Shown piece by piece: positions 37,858 to 45,872 of a stretch of DNA of 64,000 bases. The notes under the pieces were generated by a model, which worked only from the letters and a program-made list of their open reading frames with translations, was not told the origin of the DNA and did not search any database. Each line of letters begins with the position of its first letter. The first letter of the stretch is position 1. The position numbers and the translations under genes were made by a program. Where the stretch lies: contig NZ_LAJG01000021.1 of the NCBI RefSeq assembly GCF_000970455.1, forward strand, positions 124,001-188,000. The letters run 5' to 3'. This DNA is from Devosia soli. Lineage in GTDB: Bacteria > Pseudomonadota > Alphaproteobacteria > Rhizobiales > Devosiaceae.

Positions 37858-38868
37858 ATGGGTATCGAAGTTTCGACCTTTGGCGAGTACCAGGGCAAGC
37901 GCGTTGATCAGTTCCGTCTTGTCAGCGATACCGGCGTTACCGTCGACATCATTGGCTATGGCGTCGCTGTGCGCGATTGGCGCGTGCCGGTTGCCGGCGG
38001 CGAGCGCAGCGTCGTCCTCGGCTTTGAGACTTTCGAGCCCTATCCCGAACACAGCCCGCATTTCGGCTCCCTCGCGGGCCGCGTGGCCAACCGCATCAAG
38101 GGAGCGTCGTTCGAGCTCAATGGAACGACCTACAAGTTGCCGGCTAATGCTGGCGACCTGCAGCTCCATGGCGGCGCCGAGGGCCTTGGCCGCCAAGTTT
38201 GGACCGGCCAGGTCGATAATGCCAACAATGCGGTGCGCTTCACCCACTTCTCGCCCGACGGCGCCATGGGCTATCCCGGCAATGTCAATTTCGCGGCGAC
38301 CTACACGCTGAGCGGCAACAAATTGCGGCTCGAACTCAGCGCCACGACCGACCGCCTGACGCCGATCAGTCTGGTGCAACATCAATATTTCAATCTCGGC
38401 ACCACCGACGACGTGCTCGACCACACAATCCAGGTCAATTCGAGCGCATATACCGAACTGGGCGACGACCTCGCCCCCACCGGTGCTATCCTGCCATCGC
38501 GCGGGACGATCTATGATCTGCGCCAGCCGCGCACCATGCGCGATGCCAATGGCGCGCCCGTCGACTACGACATCGGCATGGCGCTCGATACCGGCCGAAA
38601 ATTCTCCGATCCGATCGCCACTGTCGTTGCGCCGGCAAAGGACCTGACCCTGAAACTCTGGAGCGATCGTCCGGGCGTTCAGGTCTATAATGGCGTCTGG
38701 ACCGATATTCCCGTGCCCGGCTTAGCCGGCAAGACCTACAAAAAGCACGCCGGCTTCTGCCTTGAAGACCAGAGTTTTGCCGACGCCCTGCACAACCCGC
38801 ACTTTCCCAACATCATCCATTCCCCCGAGCGTCCCTACAGCCATTGGTGCGACATCGAAATCGCTTAA
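37858..38868 (+). CDS. Aldose 1-epimerase (mutarotase)
   Basis: A 336-residue galactose-mutarotase-fold enzyme interconverting alpha and beta anomers of aldoses. Conserved segments are GRVANRIKGASFELNGTTY, LHGGAEGLGRQVW (substrate histidine), LVQHQYFNLG (catalytic histidine) and FCLEDQSFADALHNPHFP (catalytic glutamate). The ATG at 37858 follows CTCGGGGATTATTG. Its divergent position next to the xylose regulator and kinase suggests a role in supplying the correct xylose anomer for XylA (inference). Confidence 0.93.
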   Translation: MGIEVSTFGEYQGKRVDQFRLVSDTGVTVDIIGYGVAVRDWRVPVAGGERSVVLGFETFEPYPEHSPHFGSLAGRVANRIKGASFELNGTTYKLPANAGDLQLHGGAEGLGRQVWTGQVDNANNAVRFTHFSPDGAMGYPGNVNFAATYTLSGNKLRLELSATTDRLTPISLVQHQYFNLGTTDDVLDHTIQVNSSAYTELGDDLAPTGAILPSRGTIYDLRQPRTMRDANGAPVDYDIGMALDTGRKFSDPIATVVAPAKDLTLKLWSDRPGVQVYNGVWTDIPVPGLAGKTYKKHAGFCLEDQSFADALHNPHFPNIIHSPERPYSHWCDIEIA

Positions 38869-38910
38869 GTTTCGGGGCTTTACTCCAGCGCCCTACCCAC
38901 AATCATCCGT

Positions 38911-38940
38911 TGTCGCCCCGGCCCAGGCCGGGGTCCATAC
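38911..38940. repeat. Family III-like palindrome, single degenerate unit
   Basis: TGTCGCCCCGGCCCAGGCCG and then GGGTCCAT form a CCCCGGC-CCAG-GCCGGGG hairpin ending in TCCAT. It resembles the half-unit seen at 33603 and 57265 but has a GGCCCAGGCC centre. It lies 43 bases after galM and could also serve as a terminator stem, although no U-run follows. Confidence 0.5.
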
Positions 38941-39120
38941 TGAGATTTGGAGATGGCATCCAAGTCATGACGCGCTAGCGATTCAGGTTGGCCAGAACAT
39001 TCTACGGGGCCGCCCGAGGGCCGGCCCTTTCACTTTATCGACAGCTTGCCTATCTCGGACGAGTGGATTTTCACGCCAAAATCTGCCATCTCGTTCCGCG
39101 TTTGTTTCGGGAGGGACACC

Positions 39121-39828
39121 GTGGACAAGACCGAGCGCCTTTTCGCCATCATGGACGCCTTGCGGCGCCATCGGAGGCCGATCACGGCGGCCGCTCTGGC
39201 CGAAGAGCAGGGCGTGTCCGTTCGCACCCTTTATCGCGATATTCAGACCCTGATCGGCCTGGGCGCCCCTATCGATGGCGAAGCCGGCATCGGTTATATG
39301 CTCAAGCCCGGCTTCTTCCTGCCTCCGTTGATGTTTTCGCCTGAAGAGCTTGAGGCTTTGGTTTTGGGGGCTCGCTGGGTAGAGACACAGCCCGACGATG
39401 GGCTCGGTGCGGCCGCACGCAATGCCCTGGCAAAAATCGCCACTGCCTCGCCTGAGGATCTACGTGACCGCATCAGCGACACCGCGCTCTGGCCCACCGT
39501 CTTCTGGGGCGCGCACAAGCCCATTCCCGTTTTGGGCGATATCCGCCTCGCCATGCGCCAGGAAAAGGCTGTCACAATCGACTATCAGGACGAGCAGGGC
39601 CGCTCCACCTCGCGCACTCTTTGGCCGGTTGGCCTCGTCTTTTATGAAGGCAAGCAGACGATCGCTGCGTGGTGTCTGCTGCGCGAAGATTTTCGCACCT
39701 TCAGGACCGACCGCATCGTCAATCTCGTCATCACCGACCAACGTTATGGCAAGCGCCGATCGGTGCTCGAGCGCGAATGGCGGGACAGTTGGACCCGCGA
39801 CAGGCGCTTTCAGCAGGAGGAAGGCTAG
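39121..39828 (+). CDS. YafY-type transcriptional regulator (HTH_11 plus WYL)
   Basis: A 235-residue regulator with an N-terminal winged helix (DKTERLFAIMDALRRHRRPI, then VSVRTLYRDIQTLIGLGAPI) and a WYL domain (about 135-215, AVTIDYQDEQGRSTSRTLWP) that senses small molecules or nucleic acids. The GTG at 39121 follows GGGAGGGACACC, the best start; an in-frame ATG 25 codons upstream lacks a Shine-Dalgarno. Relatives often control nearby metabolic or stress genes, but the adjacent genes here are a convergent Nudix gene and galM, so the target is unknown. The 252-base gap before it has only a degenerate palindrome and a GC-rich hairpin. Confidence 0.88.
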   Translation: MDKTERLFAIMDALRRHRRPITAAALAEEQGVSVRTLYRDIQTLIGLGAPIDGEAGIGYMLKPGFFLPPLMFSPEELEALVLGARWVETQPDDGLGAAARNALAKIATASPEDLRDRISDTALWPTVFWGAHKPIPVLGDIRLAMRQEKAVTIDYQDEQGRSTSRTLWPVGLVFYEGKQTIAAWCLLREDFRTFRTDRIVNLVITDQRYGKRRSVLEREWRDSWTRDRRFQQEEG

Positions 39829-39830
39829 CC

Positions 39831-39846
39831 GGATTCACGTGAAACA
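39831..39846. other. parS-like 16-mer, site 2 (intergenic)
   Basis: GGATTCACGTGAAACA; its complement TGTTTCACGTGAATCC is one base from site 1 and identical to site 3. It lies in the 23-base gap between the WYL regulator and the Nudix gene, the only place in this cluster free of coding constraint besides site 4. Confidence 0.65.
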
Positions 39847-39851
39847 CGGCG

Positions 39852-40304
39852 CTAAAAGATCGAATGCCGCAACGGCAGCTTGATCGGAGCCACAAACCCC
39901 TTCTGCCGCTCTTGCCAAAATCCATCGCGCAGAATTTCGGGAAAGACGTAGCCTTCCGGTAGCGAGTCCTCTGAAAACCACCCTGCATCCTTGATGCTCT
40001 CGCCCAAGGCCGGATTGCGGGTGATGTCGATCTCCCCCGACACATAATCGGCCAGAAACCAGAATTTGACGGCCCGGCCGGTCCGGTCAACGAGTTCATC
40101 GATATAGGCCATGGATCGCGCCTTGACGCGGAGCCCGGTTTCTTCAAACGCCTCGCGCTCTGCTGCTTCGTGCAATTGTTCGAATCCTTCGACGCCGCCT
40201 CCAGGACCGGCCCAGAAGTCGTGGACCCCCGGACGAAGGTGGCGGACAAGCAGGATCCGGTCGTCGCGGAGCGCCAAGACGCCAGCCGATATGCGGTGCC
40301 GCAT
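39852..40304 (-). CDS. Nudix hydrolase
   Basis: A 150-residue Nudix protein. The box is complete: GGGVEGFEQLHEAAEREAFE followed by ETGL, giving the metal-binding REAFEE glutamates. It hydrolyses a nucleoside diphosphate linked to an unknown moiety X. The ATG at 40304 follows AGGAGAAGGGTCTCG, better than a TTG six codons upstream. It is 14 bases downstream of comM on the same strand and probably co-transcribed with it. The substrate cannot be assigned. Confidence 0.9.
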   Translation of the reverse strand: MRHRISAGVLALRDDRILLVRHLRPGVHDFWAGPGGGVEGFEQLHEAAEREAFEETGLRVKARSMAYIDELVDRTGRAVKFWFLADYVSGEIDITRNPALGESIKDAGWFSEDSLPEGYVFPEILRDGFWQERQKGFVAPIKLPLRHSIF

Positions 40305-40318
40305 CGAGACCCTTCTCC

Positions 40319-41845
40319 TCAAGCTGCAGAAAAATTCAGGCGATAGCTCAGCGCTTCGGCAATATGGGGCCGCGCCACCTTTTCGACCCCTGCCAGGTCG
40401 GCCAGGGTCCGCGCGACCTTGAGGACACGGTGATAAGCGCGCGCCGAAAGATTATAGCGCTCGGCAGCCTGAAGCAGCAGCATCTGGCTTTCCCTGTCCG
40501 GCTCGACCAGCCTTTCGATCAGGGTCGAACTTGCCGCGGCATTGGTCAGCACACCGTCTGCACCCGCCTCCTCATAGCGCCGCTGCTGCCGTTGCCGGGC
40601 GGCAGCGACGCGCTGGGCGACATCGGCCGAGGCCTCTCCGGCCTTGGTCGTGCCGATCATGTCCGTCGCCGAAACGGCAGGCACATCGATGCGAATGTCA
40701 ATTCGATCGAGAAACGGGCCCGAGACGCGCGATTGATAATCGCTGGCGCAGGCTTCGCCGCGCTTGCAGGTGTGTCCCGGTGTCCCCGCAAGGCCGCACT
40801 TGCAGGGGTTCATCGCAGCGATCAGCTGAAAGCGGCTCGGATAGGTCACGCGGGCATTGGCCCGGGCGATCACCGTTTCTCCGCTTTCAAGCGGCTGGCG
40901 CAGGCTGTCGAGCGCACCCGGCGCAAATTCAGGCAATTCGTCGAGAAACAGCACGCCATTATGCGCAAGGCTCGCTTCCCCGGGCCGTACCTTGAGCCCG
41001 CCCCCAACCAGCGCCGCCATCGAGGCCGAGTGGTGAGGCGCCCGGAAAGGGCGCCTGTCCGACAAGGCGCCGCCTGCCAGCTCGCCGGCAATCGATTGGA
41101 TCATCGAGATATCGAGCAGTTCCCGTGGGCTTAGCGGCGGCAGGATGGACGGCAGGCGCTGAGCCAGCATGGATTTTCCAGCGCCCGGCGGACCCACCAT
41201 AAGAAGATTGTGCCCGCCAGCTGCCGCAACTTCCAGCGCCCGCCGCGCCACCGCCTGCCCGCGAATGTCCGCAAGGTCAGGCAGCATTCCTCCATGGCTC
41301 AGGCTCTTGTCAGGCCGGGGCCGCGCTTGTAGCTGGCGCCCGACCAAATGATTGACGAGCGCGAGGAGACTGTCGGCCGCGACGATCTCGACGTCCTCGC
41401 TGGCCCAGGCCGCTTCCGGGCCCGAGGCGGCCGGGCAGATGATGCCGAGGTCGCGCGCGCTGGCCGCCATTGCCGCGGGCAGAACGCCATCGACCCGTGT
41501 GATCCGCCCATCGAGCCCCAGCTCGCCGAGCACCAGATAGCGATCGAGCGCGTCCTGCGGGATTGCGCCGATCGCCGCCATCAGCGCCAGCGCGATCGGC
41601 AGGTCGTAGTGGCTTCCCTCCTTGGGAAGATCGGCGGGCGCGAGATTGACGGTGATGCGCTTGGGCGGCAGGCCGAGCCCCGATGCATGCAGCGCCGCGC
41701 GAACGCGTTCGCTGGCTTCCTTGACGGCCTTGTCGGGCAGGCCGACCACGATGAAGCGGGCAAGGCCGGGAGAGATGTGAACCTGCACATCGACGGGCAC
41801 AGCCTCGATTCCCTGGAAGGCGACCGTTCCGACATGCATGCCCAT
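40319..41845 (-). CDS. comM: YifB/ComM family Mg chelatase-like AAA ATPase
   Basis: A 508-residue protein. The N-terminal ChlI-like domain (about 20-140, VQVHISPGLARFIVVGLPDK) precedes an AAA+ ATPase with Walker A GPPGAGKS and Walker B VLFLDELPEF, a four-cysteine cluster CKCGLAGTPGHTCKRGEAC, and a C-terminal Mg_chelatase_C domain. ComM acts in branch migration during natural transformation. No other competence gene is in the window. The ATG at 41845 is selected, with a second ATG two codons later. Confidence 0.95.
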   Translation of the reverse strand: MGMHVGTVAFQGIEAVPVDVQVHISPGLARFIVVGLPDKAVKEASERVRAALHASGLGLPPKRITVNLAPADLPKEGSHYDLPIALALMAAIGAIPQDALDRYLVLGELGLDGRITRVDGVLPAAMAASARDLGIICPAASGPEAAWASEDVEIVAADSLLALVNHLVGRQLQARPRPDKSLSHGGMLPDLADIRGQAVARRALEVAAAGGHNLLMVGPPGAGKSMLAQRLPSILPPLSPRELLDISMIQSIAGELAGGALSDRRPFRAPHHSASMAALVGGGLKVRPGEASLAHNGVLFLDELPEFAPGALDSLRQPLESGETVIARANARVTYPSRFQLIAAMNPCKCGLAGTPGHTCKRGEACASDYQSRVSGPFLDRIDIRIDVPAVSATDMIGTTKAGEASADVAQRVAAARQRQQRRYEEAGADGVLTNAAASSTLIERLVEPDRESQMLLLQAAERYNLSARAYHRVLKVARTLADLAGVEKVARPHIAEALSYRLNFSAA

Positions 41846-41927
41846 GCCCAAAACCCCTTAAACTGCTCTCAACGCTAACAGAAGGTTACCTTAAGTCAAG
41901 AACGGACAAGGAACGAAAGATGGTCTG

Positions 41928-41972
41928 TTAACCATGCGGACTGCCACATTACTTACCCTAAACTTCCATTAA
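41928..41972. promoter_or_regulatory. CtrA-like boxes between comM and the GH25 gene
   Basis: An exact TTAACCAT (41928-41935) and a CTAA-N7-TTAA (41958-41972, one base off TTAA-N7-TTAA) lie within 85 bases upstream of the GH25 start. Both are known forms of the CtrA recognition site in alphaproteobacteria. A GAATC (GANTC, CcrM methylation) sequence follows at about 41985. Confidence 0.45.
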
Positions 41973-42010
41973 CCGCGCCATGTTGAATCAAAGGCTCAAT
42001 TAGTCTTTGC

Positions 42011-42868
42011 ATGTCGAGTGTGTTGATGGCCCGCGCCTTCCGTCTGCCTGCCCCCCTGAGCGCGCTCCTGCGCAATGCCATCATGGGCTTGGCGGTGTCG
42101 GCATTGGCCGCTTGCGCCAGCGGCGGCGGGCTTTACGGCGCCATTCCAGGCGACAATCGTCCGCATGCGGGCGTTGATCGGGCGCGCGGCATGCCTGTTC
42201 AGGGCATCGACGTCGCGCGTTACCAGGAGAATGTCGATTTCGACCGTGCCCGCGCCGGTGGCACGCACTTCGTCTTCATGAAGGCGACCGAAGGCAAGGA
42301 CTACGTCGACCCCAATTTCCGGGCCAATTGGGAGCGTGCCCGCAATGCCGGCATGCCGCGCGGCGCTTACCATTTCATGACCTGGTGCTCGACCGCAGCC
42401 GAGCAGGCGTCATGGTTCGTGCAGAACGTTCCAGCCGATCCCTCAGCGTTGCCGCCGGTGCTCGACCTTGAATGGAATAATCACTCGAGCTGCAAAGTAA
42501 AACCGAGCAAGGCCGACGCGCTGGAAAAGATCAAGCTGATGCTCGACGTAATGGAACGTCACACCGGCAAGTTGCCGATCATCTATACCGACATGAACTT
42601 CCACCGCGATATTCTCGCCGGCGAGTATTTCCCCAACGCCTTCTGGCTCCGCTCCACCGCCGCCGAACCGCACGAGCGTTATGACAATCGTCCTTGGACA
42701 TTCTGGCAATATACGCAGACTGGCGTCGTGCCGGGGGTCAAGGGTGAGGTTGATCGCAATGTCTTCTATGGGTCGACAAATGACTGGCTGATGTTCCTCT
42801 CGACCGGCTGCGACCCTAGGGCGATTGCGGCCTTGGCGCCGACAGGACGTTGTCAGTTCGTCAAGTAG
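42011..42868 (+). CDS. GH25 lysozyme-like lipoprotein
   Basis: A 285-residue muramidase of glycoside hydrolase family 25. The signal ends in a lipobox, LAAC, with C35 as the acylated cysteine. The catalytic domain (about 62-250) has the GIDVARYQ start (D67), KATEG (91-95) and the catalytic pair in LDLEW (D152, E154), ending with FWQYTQTG. It would cleave the MurNAc-GlcNAc linkage while anchored at the outer membrane. The ATG at 42011 lacks a strong Shine-Dalgarno; a second ATG is five codons in. It overlaps the convergent marC gene by 8 bases. Upstream CtrA-like boxes suggest cell-cycle control. Confidence 0.9.
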   Translation: MSSVLMARAFRLPAPLSALLRNAIMGLAVSALAACASGGGLYGAIPGDNRPHAGVDRARGMPVQGIDVARYQENVDFDRARAGGTHFVFMKATEGKDYVDPNFRANWERARNAGMPRGAYHFMTWCSTAAEQASWFVQNVPADPSALPPVLDLEWNNHSSCKVKPSKADALEKIKLMLDVMERHTGKLPIIYTDMNFHRDILAGEYFPNAFWLRSTAAEPHERYDNRPWTFWQYTQTGVVPGVKGEVDRNVFYGSTNDWLMFLSTGCDPRAIAALAPTGRCQFVK

Positions 42869-43502
42869 CGGCGGCGCCCAGAAGCCCGGAAGCCTTGATG
42901 CCGTCGAAGACAAACTGGACCGCCAAGGCGGCCAGTAGAATACCAACGACGCGCGAAACAACGGAAAGACCTGTCAGCCCCAAAAGGCGCTGAATTGGAA
43001 TAGCCACAAGTAGAGTGAGCCAGGCAAGCGCGAGAATGACAATAATGGCAGCGATCACCAGCCAGAACTCGGTCTGGGATTCGGCTCCCGTCGTCAATAG
43101 AATAACGGCACTGATGGCACCGGGGCCGGCCAATAATGGCATGGCGAGTGGAAACACCGAAATATCGTGGGCTTGGCGAGCTTCGCTTTCTTCCTCGTCT
43201 GTTGTTCCGGTGCCGCCTGAATGGCGTGCAAAAACCATGTCGATCGCGATCAAAAGTAGCAGCACTCCGCCAGCCGTACGCAGGGCCGGGATGGTGATGC
43301 CAAAGACATCCAGGATCAGATTACCGAGGAAGGCGAAGAACAAAAGGATCAGCAGCGCGACGACGACACCACGTGTCGCAAAAGTCCGGCGCTGCGCCGG
43401 GGTATTGTCTTTCGTCAGTGCGGCAAAGATGAAGGCGATATCGGCAACGCCGACCGTTGCGAACAGCGTCGCGAAGGCGACGAGAAAAGCCGAAATATCC
43501 AT
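42861..43502 (-). CDS. MarC family integral membrane protein
   Basis: A 213-residue protein with six predicted membrane helices and the UPF0056/MarC signature FPLAMPLLAGPGAISAVILL. A short charged loop (ARHSGGTGTTDEEESEARQ) separates helices 3 and 4. MarC proteins have no established function despite their name. The ATG at 43502 (MDISAFLVAF) follows GGGGCGATCA; the extra ten upstream codons are unlikely. It converges with the GH25 gene (8-base overlap) and is downstream of gshB by 63 bases. Confidence 0.9.
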   Translation of the reverse strand: MDISAFLVAFATLFATVGVADIAFIFAALTKDNTPAQRRTFATRGVVVALLILLFFAFLGNLILDVFGITIPALRTAGGVLLLLIAIDMVFARHSGGTGTTDEEESEARQAHDISVFPLAMPLLAGPGAISAVILLTTGAESQTEFWLVIAAIIVILALAWLTLLVAIPIQRLLGLTGLSVVSRVVGILLAALAVQFVFDGIKASGLLGAAAT

Positions 43503-43565
43503 TGATCGCCCCGCAAACCCTAAAGCTGACACTTACGGGATTTGCGGGGAGACGCCAAGCGGCGG

Positions 43566-44507
43566 CTAAGCCCGACGCTTCTCTATCGCATCCCAGATCA
43601 TCACCGCGATATCGGGGCCGCCAAAGCGCTTGATCTCGCGGATGCCAGTAGGGGAGGTGACGTTTATTTCGGTGAGGTAGTCGCCGATGACGTCGATGCC
43701 GACAAAAATCAAGTCGCGCTCCCTGAGCGCGGGAGCGATGGCGGCGCAGATTTCCTTTTCGCGCTCGGTGAGCGGAGACAGTTCCGGGCGGCCGCCGACA
43801 TGCATGTTGGAGCGCGCTTCACCATCGGCAGGGATGCGGTTGAGGCCGGCCACCGGTTCGCCATCGACGATGATGATGCGCTTGTCGCCCTTGCGCACAT
43901 CGGGAAGATATTTCTGGATCATGAAAGGTTCGGGATAGTTGATCTCGAACAGTTCGATGAGTGACGCGAGGTTATGGTCGCCTTCCTGGAGGAAGAAGAC
44001 GCCGGCGCCGCCATTGCCGTAAAGCGGCTTGACGATGATATTGCCGTGCTCTCTGCGGAAGGCGTGGATTTCGGCGCGGTCACGCGTGACGAGCGTCGGC
44101 GGCATCAGCTCGGGGAAATCCGTCACCAGGATTTTTTCCGGCGCGTTGCGCACGGCCGCAGGTGGGTTCACCACCAGCGTCTTGGGGTGGAGGCGCTCGA
44201 GGATATGGGTGATGGTGATGTAGTTCATGTTGAACGGCGGATCCTGCCGCATCAACAAGACATCCTGGGTCGAGAGATCGATGCGTTTTGCTTCGCCAAG
44301 GCTGAAATGCTGGCCTTTTTCGGCGTCCGTCACGGTGATCGGCTGGGCGAGAGCGCTCACCGTATGGCCGCGAAGGGATAGCGTATCGGCCGTATAATGC
44401 AGGATCTGGTGGCCGCGGGCCTGAGCCTCGAGCATCATGGCGAAGGTGGAATCGCCGCGTGGATTGATGGTGGAGACGTGGTCCATCTGGACGGCGACTT
44501 TAAGCAT
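43566..44507 (-). CDS. gshB: Glutathione synthetase
   Basis: A 313-residue ATP-grasp ligase joining gamma-glutamylcysteine and glycine, the last step of glutathione synthesis. Typical segments are [38 protein letters not shown], the ATP-binding [17 protein letters not shown] and the C-terminal [19 protein letters not shown]. Length matches bacterial GshB. It is 33 bases downstream of yraN in the conserved rsmI-yraN-gshB order. Confidence 0.97.
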   Translation of the reverse strand: MLKVAVQMDHVSTINPRGDSTFAMMLEAQARGHQILHYTADTLSLRGHTVSALAQPITVTDAEKGQHFSLGEAKRIDLSTQDVLLMRQDPPFNMNYITITHILERLHPKTLVVNPPAAVRNAPEKILVTDFPELMPPTLVTRDRAEIHAFRREHGNIIVKPLYGNGGAGVFFLQEGDHNLASLIELFEINYPEPFMIQKYLPDVRKGDKRIIIVDGEPVAGLNRIPADGEARSNMHVGGRPELSPLTEREKEICAAIAPALRERDLIFVGIDVIGDYLTEINVTSPTGIREIKRFGGPDIAVMIWDAIEKRRA

Positions 44508-44540
44508 TTTTGTCCCTTTGCTTAGCGGTTCCGGCCGAGC

Positions 44541-44933
44541 CTAAGGTCGGCTCCCCGCATCGAACGCGTTGATGAGATGGCGCGGCCAGCGGCTGGGTGC
44601 AAGGAAAATCACATCGAACCTGCAGGACTTTTCGGCTTCTGCCGGGTAGCGCGAAAGCCAATGCTCGGCGGCGCGGACGATACGCCATGTGTTTACCGCT
44701 TCAAGCGCTTCAGCCTCGATCGCATGGTGAGCACGGGTTTTGACTTCGACGAAGACGATCGTCCCGCTGCGTTCAGCGATGAGGTCGATCTCACCCATCG
44801 GCGTTTTGTAGCGGCGATGGCGGATGCGGTAGAGTTTCAATTGCAGGAACAGCGCGGCAAGCGCCTCGCCGCGTTGACCACCGCGTTCGGCGATTTGCTT
44901 TTTATGGCTGGGCCTTGAGCGCGAGGGCGGCAT
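44541..44933 (-). CDS. YraN/UPF0102 family endonuclease-like protein
   Basis: A 130-residue protein with the UPF0102 restriction-endonuclease-like fold. The PD-(D/E)XK-type core is readable as GEIDLIAERSGTIVFVEVKTRAH (D and E-x-K), preceded by a GGQRGEALAALFLQ helix. The function is unknown; nuclease activity has been proposed. The ATG at 44933 lies inside the rsmI coding sequence and is preceded by AAGGAGGTCTACG, a perfect Shine-Dalgarno, which decides the start and gives a 32-base overlap with rsmI. Confidence 0.92.
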   Translation of the reverse strand: MPPSRSRPSHKKQIAERGGQRGEALAALFLQLKLYRIRHRRYKTPMGEIDLIAERSGTIVFVEVKTRAHHAIEAEALEAVNTWRIVRAAEHWLSRYPAEAEKSCRFDVIFLAPSRWPRHLINAFDAGSRP

Positions 44934-45786
44934 CGTAGACCTCCTTGCGTTTGAGGCTATAGCGGGCGGCGATTTCATCGATGGCGGAACGCATCGACTG
45001 GTCAGCCATGGCGGCAAAAAGGTCGGCTTGCCAATCTTCGGCAGCGGGGGCGCTAGGTTCGGCAGCTCCGGCCACGACGATGACGGCCTCACCCTTGGTT
45101 TCTTCGCCGGCGAACTTTTCGGCGAGTTCTGCGAGCGTCCCGCGAAAAGTGCGCTCGAAGCGCTTGGTCAATTCGAGGCTGACGGAAGCCTGGCGGTCAC
45201 CAAGAACTTCGGCCATGGCGGCGAGAGTGTCGTCGAGGCGCCGGGGGCTTTCGTAGAAGACCAGTGTTTCACGTGAATCCACAAGTTTTGCCAATGCGTT
45301 AGCGCGGGCACCGGCTTTAGACGGCAGGAAACCGTGGAAGGCGAAGGCGTCGGTGGGGAGGCCGGCGACAACCAGCGAGGACAAGAGAGCAGAGGCGCCG
45401 GGGATCGGGAAAACGGGAAGATTGGCTTCGGCCAAAGCGCGGATGAGGGGGAAGCCTGGGTCGGACAGGAGGGGCGTGCCGGCGTCGGAGATCAGCGCAA
45501 TGGCCTCGCCGCCCGCAATGCGGGAGACGATCTCCTCGGCGCGGGCGCGCTCGTTATGTTCATGTAATGCCTGACGTTTTCCCCGGATGCCGTAGTGGTC
45601 GAGCAACTTTGCCGAGGTGCGTGTGTCTTCGCAGAGAACGAGATCGGCGGCAGCGAGGGTTTCGAGCGCCCGGATGGTGATGTCGCGCAGGTTGCCGATG
45701 GGGGTCGAGACGACATAGAGGCCGGCCGTGAGCGGGGGGGCGGCGAAGGTGTTGCCGGCAATGAAGTATTCGGCTGGTCGATCCAT
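44902..45786 (-). CDS. rsmI: 16S rRNA 2'-O-ribose C1402 methyltransferase
   Basis: A 294-residue tetrapyrrole-methylase-fold SAM enzyme that methylates C1402 of 16S rRNA at the P site. The motifs LYVVSTPIGNLRDITIRALE, CEDTRTSAKLLDHYGI, ALISDAGTPLLSDPG and PIPGASALLSSLVVAGLP are all conserved. The C-terminal RsmI_HTH domain (about 235-290) is complete. It is divergent from the PBP activator gene across an 86-base gap and overlaps yraN. A parS-like sequence lies inside the gene at 45265-45280. Confidence 0.97.
   Translation of the reverse strand: MDRPAEYFIAGNTFAAPPLTAGLYVVSTPIGNLRDITIRALETLAAADLVLCEDTRTSAKLLDHYGIRGKRQALHEHNERARAEEIVSRIAGGEAIALISDAGTPLLSDPGFPLIRALAEANLPVFPIPGASALLSSLVVAGLPTDAFAFHGFLPSKAGARANALAKLVDSRETLVFYESPRRLDDTLAAMAEVLGDRQASVSLELTKRFERTFRGTLAELAEKFAGEETKGEAVIVVAGAAEPSAPAAEDWQADLFAAMADQSMRSAIDEIAARYSLKRKEVYDAALALKAQP
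45265..45280. other. parS-like 16-mer, site 3 (inside rsmI)
   Basis: TGTTTCACGTGAATCC, identical to the complement of site 2 and one base from site 1. It falls in codons for the DSRETLV region of RsmI, so coding constraint alone does not explain the match. Confidence 0.6.
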
Positions 45787-45872
45787 TCTGCGCGCGGCTC
45801 CCCGAGGTTGAGACTTGCTTAACGAAATGAGACGAGTTTGTTAACACTTGGGGAGCGTTGAGAGCATCATTC

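Noticed and set aside
39007..39027. GC-rich hairpin GGGCCGCCCGAGGGCCGGCCC as a galM terminator
   Set aside because: The loop is only two bases with a bulge, it is about 140 bases past the stop, and the T-run is broken (TTTCACTTT).
45800..45850. Inverted CTCCCC/GGGGAG pair between rsmI and the PBP activator as an operator
   Set aside because: The arms are short, far apart and imperfect; not distinguishable from chance.
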